Source of the DNA: Flavobacteriales bacterium CG_4_9_14_3_um_filter_32_8
GTDB taxonomy: Bacteria > Bacteroidota > Bacteroidia > Flavobacteriales_E > Vicingaceae
DNA length: 8,319 nt
Assembly (NCBI GenBank): GCA_002790175.1
Contig: PFUQ01000083.1
Span: 1-8,319, forward strand
Direction of reading: 5' to 3'
The notes beneath the pieces were generated by a model, which saw only the letters and a program-made list of their open reading frames with translations, did not search any database and had not been told where the DNA came from. Below, one piece after another: positions 5,303 to 8,319 of the stretch (position 1 is the stretch's first letter; every line of letters starts with the position of its first letter). A program made the translations under genes and the position numbers.

Positions 5303-6556
5303 TTAACCTACAAATTTCTTAAAGATAACAGAGGCATTATGGCCACCAAAACCAAAAGTATTGCTTAACGCTGCCCTAACTTCTCGATGTTGAGCCTTGT
5401 TAAATGTAAAATTTAATTTTGGATCAAAAGCTTCATCATCTGTAAAGTGATTAATTGTTGGAGGAACAATATTCTCTTTTACTGCCATTAGTGTTGCCAT
5501 TGCTTCTAAAGCACCAGCAGCTCCCAATAAATGACCAGTCATCGATTTGGTTGAACTGATGTTTAAGTTGTAGGCATGTGATCCAAATACAGCTAAAATA
5601 GCTTGCGACTCTGAAATATCTCCAAGCGGGGTTGAAGTTCCATGAACATTAATGTAATCAATTTCAGTAGGTTTCATGCCAGCATCTGCTAACGCATTTT
5701 TCATCACATTAGTTGCTCCTAATCCTTCTGGATGTGGTGCTGTTAAATGGTGTGCATCAGCAGACATTCCACCACCAACTATTTCTGCGTAGATAGTTGC
5801 TCCTCGGGCAATGGCATGTTCGTATTCTTCTAAAATTAAAGAAACACCACCTTCACCCATAATAAAACCATCTCTATCTTTATCAAAAGGACGAGAGGCT
5901 GTTTCTGGTGAATCATTTCTAGTGGATAAGGCGTGCATGGCATTAAATCCACCCATTCCTGCTTCATAAATGGAAGCTTCTGAACCACCTGCAACAAATA
6001 CATTAGCTTTTCCTAATCTAATATAATTAAAAGCATCAATTAATGCGTTGGTAGAAGAAGCACAAGCAGCTACGGTTGTAAAGTTGGGTCCTCTAAAACC
6101 AAATTCTATCGAAATTAATCCTGAAGCAATGTCTGCTATCATTTTTGGAATAAAGAAAGGATTAAATCGTGGTGTTCCATCTCCTTTCACAAAGTCAGTA
6201 ACTTCATCCTGAAAAGTTTTTATTCCACCAATTCCTGAACCCCAAATAACACCAATTCTATCTTTATCTACAGTTTCTAAATTTAACTTAGAATCCGCTA
6301 CCGCTTCTTTGGCTGCAATTAAGGCAAATTGGGTAAACGGATCCATTTTTCGACCTTCTTTCCTATCGAAATAATCGGCTACGTCATAATTTTTTACTTC
6401 ACAAGCAAATTGTGTTTTAAATTTCGATGCATCAAATCTTGTAATTGGTGCACAACCGCTTACACCTGCTTTTAAATTTTTCCAAGTTTCTGGAAAGGTT
6501 TTTCCTAGTGGCGTAATCGCTCCTAATCCTGTTACTACAACTCTTTTTAACTCCAT
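5303..6556 (-). CDS. fabF: Beta-ketoacyl-ACP synthase II
   Basis: FabF condenses malonyl-ACP with a growing acyl-ACP, the elongation step of type II fatty acid synthesis in the cytoplasm. The 417-residue product is of standard length. The nucleophile is Cys165 in TVAACASSTN. The two active-site histidines are His305 (VHGTSTPLGD) and His342 (TGHLLGAAGA), and the conserved lysine is Lys337 (SSTKSMTGH). The N-terminus, MELKRVVVTGLGAITPLG, is typical. The glycine-rich C-terminal loop, NTFGFGGHNASV, is intact. The ATG at 6554-6556 lies 88 bases after acpP. That gap holds a long hairpin but no recognisable promoter, so fabF probably depends on read-through from acpP. The stop codon directly precedes the rnc start in the same frame. 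Confidence 0.97.
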   Translation of the reverse strand: MELKRVVVTGLGAITPLGKTFPETWKNLKAGVSGCAPITRFDASKFKTQFACEVKNYDVADYFDRKEGRKMDPFTQFALIAAKEAVADSKLNLETVDKDRIGVIWGSGIGGIKTFQDEVTDFVKGDGTPRFNPFFIPKMIADIASGLISIEFGFRGPNFTTVAACASSTNALIDAFNYIRLGKANVFVAGGSEASIYEAGMGGFNAMHALSTRNDSPETASRPFDKDRDGFIMGEGGVSLILEEYEHAIARGATIYAEIVGGGMSADAHHLTAPHPEGLGATNVMKNALADAGMKPTEIDYINVHGTSTPLGDISESQAILAVFGSHAYNLNISSTKSMTGHLLGAAGALEAMATLMAVKENIVPPTINHFTDDEAFDPKLNFTFNKAQHREVRAALSNTFGFGGHNASVIFKKFVG

Positions 6557-6585
6557 TGAAGAATATGATTATAATTTGTTATATA

Positions 6586-6627
6586 AATTGAAATAGCCTT
6601 GAATATCTATTCAAAGCTATTTCAATT
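6586..6627 (-). terminator. 42-base near-perfect hairpin between acpP and fabF (attenuator or processing site)
   Basis: AATTGAAATAGC (6586-6597) and GCTATTTCAATT (6616-6627) are perfect inverted copies. Inside them TTGAAT and ATTCAA also pair. The one non-complementary position (6598 against 6615) is C-A on the plus strand but G-U in the minus-strand RNA. The acpP transcript can therefore form an uninterrupted 19-bp stem with a 4-base AGAU loop. It begins 17 bases after the acpP stop and ends 29 bases before the fabF start. No strong U-tract follows, so complete termination is doubtful. Partial termination, protection of the acpP 3' end, or RNase III cleavage are the main options. Confidence 0.75.
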
Positions 6628-6644
6628 AATCTGTAAAACGCTTT

Positions 6645-6881
6645 TTATTTTGCGTTATCTTCGATGTATTTTACAGCATCTCCAACTGTAGCAATTTTTT
6701 CTGCTTGATCATCTGGAATAGCAATGTTGAATTCTTTTTCAAATTCCATTATCAATTCTACTGTGTCTAATGAATCTGCTCCTAAATCATTTGTAAAGTT
6801 TGCTTCCATGGTCACTTCGTTCTCGTCAACCCCTAATTTATCAACGATAATAGATTTTACTCTTGCTGCGATATCTGACAT
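6645..6881 (-). CDS. acpP: Acyl carrier protein
   Basis: ACP carries fatty acid intermediates as thioesters on a phosphopantetheine arm and is the shared substrate of FabF and many lipid enzymes. The 78-residue acidic product has the attachment site Ser37 in GADSLDTVELIMEFE, the four-helix ACP pattern, and the C-terminal block IPDDQAEKIATVGDAVKYI. Start and length agree with the family. It is the first gene of the acpP-fabF-rnc cluster, with a good promoter candidate about 30 bases upstream. A long hairpin follows its stop. That fits the expected need for far more ACP than FabF, although this expression ratio is inferred rather than visible. Confidence 0.98.
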   Translation of the reverse strand: MSDIAARVKSIIVDKLGVDENEVTMEANFTNDLGADSLDTVELIMEFEKEFNIAIPDDQAEKIATVGDAVKYIEDNAK

Positions 6882-6910
6882 TTTTTAATATTTTAATTGT
6901 TATTATGGTG

Positions 6911-6942
6911 CAAAGAAAATTATTTCTAACTAGATTATCAAA
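6911..6942 (-). promoter_or_regulatory. Candidate acpP promoter
   Basis: On the minus strand TTTG (6939-6942) is followed after 20 bases by TTTCTTTG (6911-6918). The first is the Bacteroidota -33 box, and the second is one mismatch from the -7 box TAnnTTTG, at normal spacing. The -7 box ends 29 bases before the acpP ATG. It is the best-formed promoter in the window and lies wholly within the 71-base gap after the deiodinase-like gene. Confidence 0.55.
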
Positions 6943-6952
6943 TTATTTTTGA

Positions 6953-7615
6953 TTATTCGTAACGAACAATTATTTCTTCAAGTGTTTTTCTTTGTAAATC
7001 AGGCACTTGTGTGTTTTTTAATGCAAAACCAACTGGTAACAATAAAAAGGGTCGTTCATTTTCTGGTCTAGTTAATACGTTCGTCAAAAAATTCATAGGA
7101 CTTGGTGTATGTGTTAAGGCAACTAAGCCAGCATTGTGTATGGCAGTGATTAACATTCCAGTAGCAATTCCGACAGATTCGTTCACATAATAGTTGTTTT
7201 GCTTTTCGCCTTCAACTAGCTCGTAAACTCTTTTAAACACAACAATTAGGTAGGGTGCTTCTTCTAAAAATGGTTTTTCCCAATTGGTGGCAAAAGGTAA
7301 TAAATCCTCTTTCCAGCGATTACTCATTCTACTTTCGTAATTTTCTTTTTCTTCCGTTTCTGCGGCAATTCTAATTTGTTTTTTAATTTCAAGGTTAGAA
7401 ACAACACAAAATGTCCATGGTTGTTTGTGTGCTCCAGATGGCGAAGTTGATGCGGCTTTGATAATATTTTCAATTATTTTCATATCGATTGGCTGACTTG
7501 AAAATTCTCTAACAGAACGTCTTTTAGCTAAAAACTGATAAAAAGTTTCACTATTAGTTAATTGTTCTTCTATTGTTAACTCTTTTTGGCGGTAGGGAAT
7601 AAATTTATGTGTCAT
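6953..7615 (-). CDS. Nitroreductase-fold flavoprotein, iodotyrosine deiodinase-like
   Basis: The 220-residue product belongs to the FMN-dependent nitroreductase superfamily. RRSVREFSSQPI (32-43) supplies FMN phosphate contacts, and SPSGAHKQPWTF (58-69) is the usual flavin-site block. More specifically it resembles iodotyrosine deiodinase. The lid segment reads EEKENYESRM...TNWEKPFLEEAP, placing Glu89, Tyr93 and Lys114 at the same relative spacing (4 and 21) as the Glu-Tyr-Lys trio that binds halotyrosine in the animal enzyme. THTPSPMNFL and VPDLQRKTLEEI near the end also fit. Bacterial homologues are known and can reductively dehalogenate halotyrosines in vitro, but their natural substrate is unclear. 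The animal N-terminal membrane anchor is absent, so a cytoplasmic location is expected. The gene lies between acpP and purN and diverges from purN across 37 bases. Confidence 0.85.
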   Translation of the reverse strand: MTHKFIPYRQKELTIEEQLTNSETFYQFLAKRRSVREFSSQPIDMKIIENIIKAASTSPSGAHKQPWTFCVVSNLEIKKQIRIAAETEEKENYESRMSNRWKEDLLPFATNWEKPFLEEAPYLIVVFKRVYELVEGEKQNNYYVNESVGIATGMLITAIHNAGLVALTHTPSPMNFLTNVLTRPENERPFLLLPVGFALKNTQVPDLQRKTLEEIIVRYE

Positions 7616-7617
7616 CT

Positions 7618-7648
7618 TTATCTATTTTTGAAAGTTGAAATTAGATAA
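7618..7648. promoter_or_regulatory. 7-bp dyad between divergent deiodinase-like gene and purN
   Basis: TTATCTA (7618-7624) and TAGATAA (7642-7648) are perfect inverted copies 17 bases apart. The dyad is centred almost exactly between the two start codons (7615 and 7653), a layout suited to a shared operator. TATTTTTG (plus strand, 7623-7630) matches TAnnTTTG, could be the purN -7 box, and overlaps the left arm. No clear -33 element is seen. Confidence 0.35.
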
Positions 7649-7652
7649 TTTT

Positions 7653-8228
7653 ATGACACGAATTGCAATTTTTGCTTCAGGAAGTGGTTCTAATGCCGAA
7701 AATATAGCTACTTATTTCAGCACCAACAAAAATGTGGAGGTTGTTTTAATTTTAACCAACAACCCAACAGCTTTTGTGCTGGAAAGAGCCAAAAAATTAG
7801 GAATAAAATCGTTAACTTTTAATAAACATGATTTTTTAAAAACGGGCGAAATTTTAAATTTTTTACGCAAAAATGACATAAATTTGATTGTTTTGGCTGG
7901 TTTTTTGCTAAAAATACCAAAAAACTTACTCAACGCTTTTCCAAATAAAATTATCAATATTCATCCCGCATTGTTGCCAAAATATGGCGGAAAAGGAATG
8001 TTTGGTAATCAGGTTCACCAATCGGTTATTGAAGCTAAGGAAAAAGAATCGGGAATTACCATTCATTATGTAAACGAAAATTACGATGAGGGTAAAATTA
8101 TTTTTCAAGCTAGATGTTCAATTAACCCTACTGACACCGCAAACGATTTAGCCTATAAAATACATGCGTTAGAATATGCCCATTTTCCAAAAGTGATAGA
8201 ACAATTAATTACTAGCAGTAATAATTGA
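7653..8228 (+). CDS. purN: Phosphoribosylglycinamide formyltransferase
   Basis: PurN transfers a formyl group from 10-formyltetrahydrofolate to glycinamide ribonucleotide, the third step of de novo purine synthesis in the cytoplasm. The 191-residue product starts MTRIAIFASGSGSN, with the phosphate-binding GSGSN loop at 10-14. The catalytic trio is Asn102 and His104 in INIHPALLPKYGG and Asp145 in NENYDEGKI. VLAGFLLKIP (80-89) is also a family hallmark. The ATG at 7653 places the first strand exactly at the family start; an in-frame TTG at 7635 would only add six residues and is rejected. The gene ends in TGA with no downstream gene on the same strand in view. Its position next to acpP-fabF-rnc is a recurring arrangement in Bacteroidota. 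Confidence 0.96.
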   Translation: MTRIAIFASGSGSNAENIATYFSTNKNVEVVLILTNNPTAFVLERAKKLGIKSLTFNKHDFLKTGEILNFLRKNDINLIVLAGFLLKIPKNLLNAFPNKIINIHPALLPKYGGKGMFGNQVHQSVIEAKEKESGITIHYVNENYDEGKIIFQARCSINPTDTANDLAYKIHALEYAHFPKVIEQLITSSNN

Positions 8229-8319
8229 TTGGTTGTTTTCTTTGCTGTAAACTTATTTCAGGACGAGACAATATTTGTCAATTTTGATTTGTCGGTTTTT
8301 TAGGGTTGCCTGTAACGGG
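8229..8319. other. Intergenic tail with short GACAA/TTGTC repeats
   Basis: No coding frame here can be supported. GACAA (8256-8260) and TTGTC (8264-8268... by reading gacaa-tat-ttgtc) form a short inverted repeat. TTTGTC recurs about 21 bases after its first copy. The pattern could be a transcription stop for purN, a regulatory site or the edge of a mobile element beyond the window; the sequence alone does not decide. Confidence 0.3.

Noticed and set aside
7635..7652. TTG at 7635 as the purN start
   Set aside because: It adds six residues not seen in the family, and ATG 7653 gives the canonical N-terminus.
7712..8108. Two minus-strand open frames (7712-7957 and 7926-8108) inside purN
   Set aside because: Both are antisense to a complete purN with intact catalytic residues and show no domain features.

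Overview
The window is an AT-rich chromosomal segment from a member of the Bacteroidota, most likely a Flavobacteriia-like lineage. Three things point there. One gene carries a type IX secretion (T9SS) C-terminal sorting domain. Signal peptides end in Ala-Gln. Promoter-like boxes of the Bacteroidota type (TAnnTTTG) lie in front of several genes, while start codons lack clear Shine-Dalgarno sequences. Nothing shows a plasmid or phage; the content is mostly housekeeping genes with one decayed mobile element on the left.

Left part (1-2296, all minus strand): the N-terminal end of a secreted protein runs off the left edge. It is followed by REP-like hairpins, the 5'-truncated, frameshifted remnant of a REP-associated tyrosine transposase (HUH/Y1 family), a T9SS-exported protein of unknown function, and a small 90-residue protein of unknown function. 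Centre (2297-4576): trpS (minus) diverges from a plsC-like acyltransferase gene (plus). The plsC-like gene overlaps an MgtC/SapB-family membrane protein gene. Right part (4601-8228): rnc, fabF and acpP form a minus-strand cluster (transcribed acpP-fabF-rnc). Upstream of acpP lies an iodotyrosine-deiodinase-like flavoprotein, which diverges from purN.

Functionally, acpP and fabF supply the carrier and the elongating ketoacyl synthase for fatty acid synthesis, and the plsC-like enzyme would use acyl chains to build phospholipid. RNase III shares their transcription unit, and a 19-bp hairpin between acpP and fabF is a candidate site for tuning acpP against fabF-rnc. The purN / acpP-fabF-rnc neighbourhood is familiar in Bacteroidota; here a deiodinase-like gene sits between purN and acpP.

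Starts: plsC and purN are best started at an ATG (3346 and 7653) rather than at an upstream TTG, and mgtC at ATG 4082 rather than an upstream GTG. rnc appears to use a genuine TTG start directly after the fabF stop codon. I found no CRISPR array, rRNA, tRNA, riboswitch or complete insertion sequence, and no convincing undescribed multi-gene system. The most notable items are the acpP-fabF hairpin, the fabF/rnc junction, the deiodinase active site and the transposase remnant with its hairpins.
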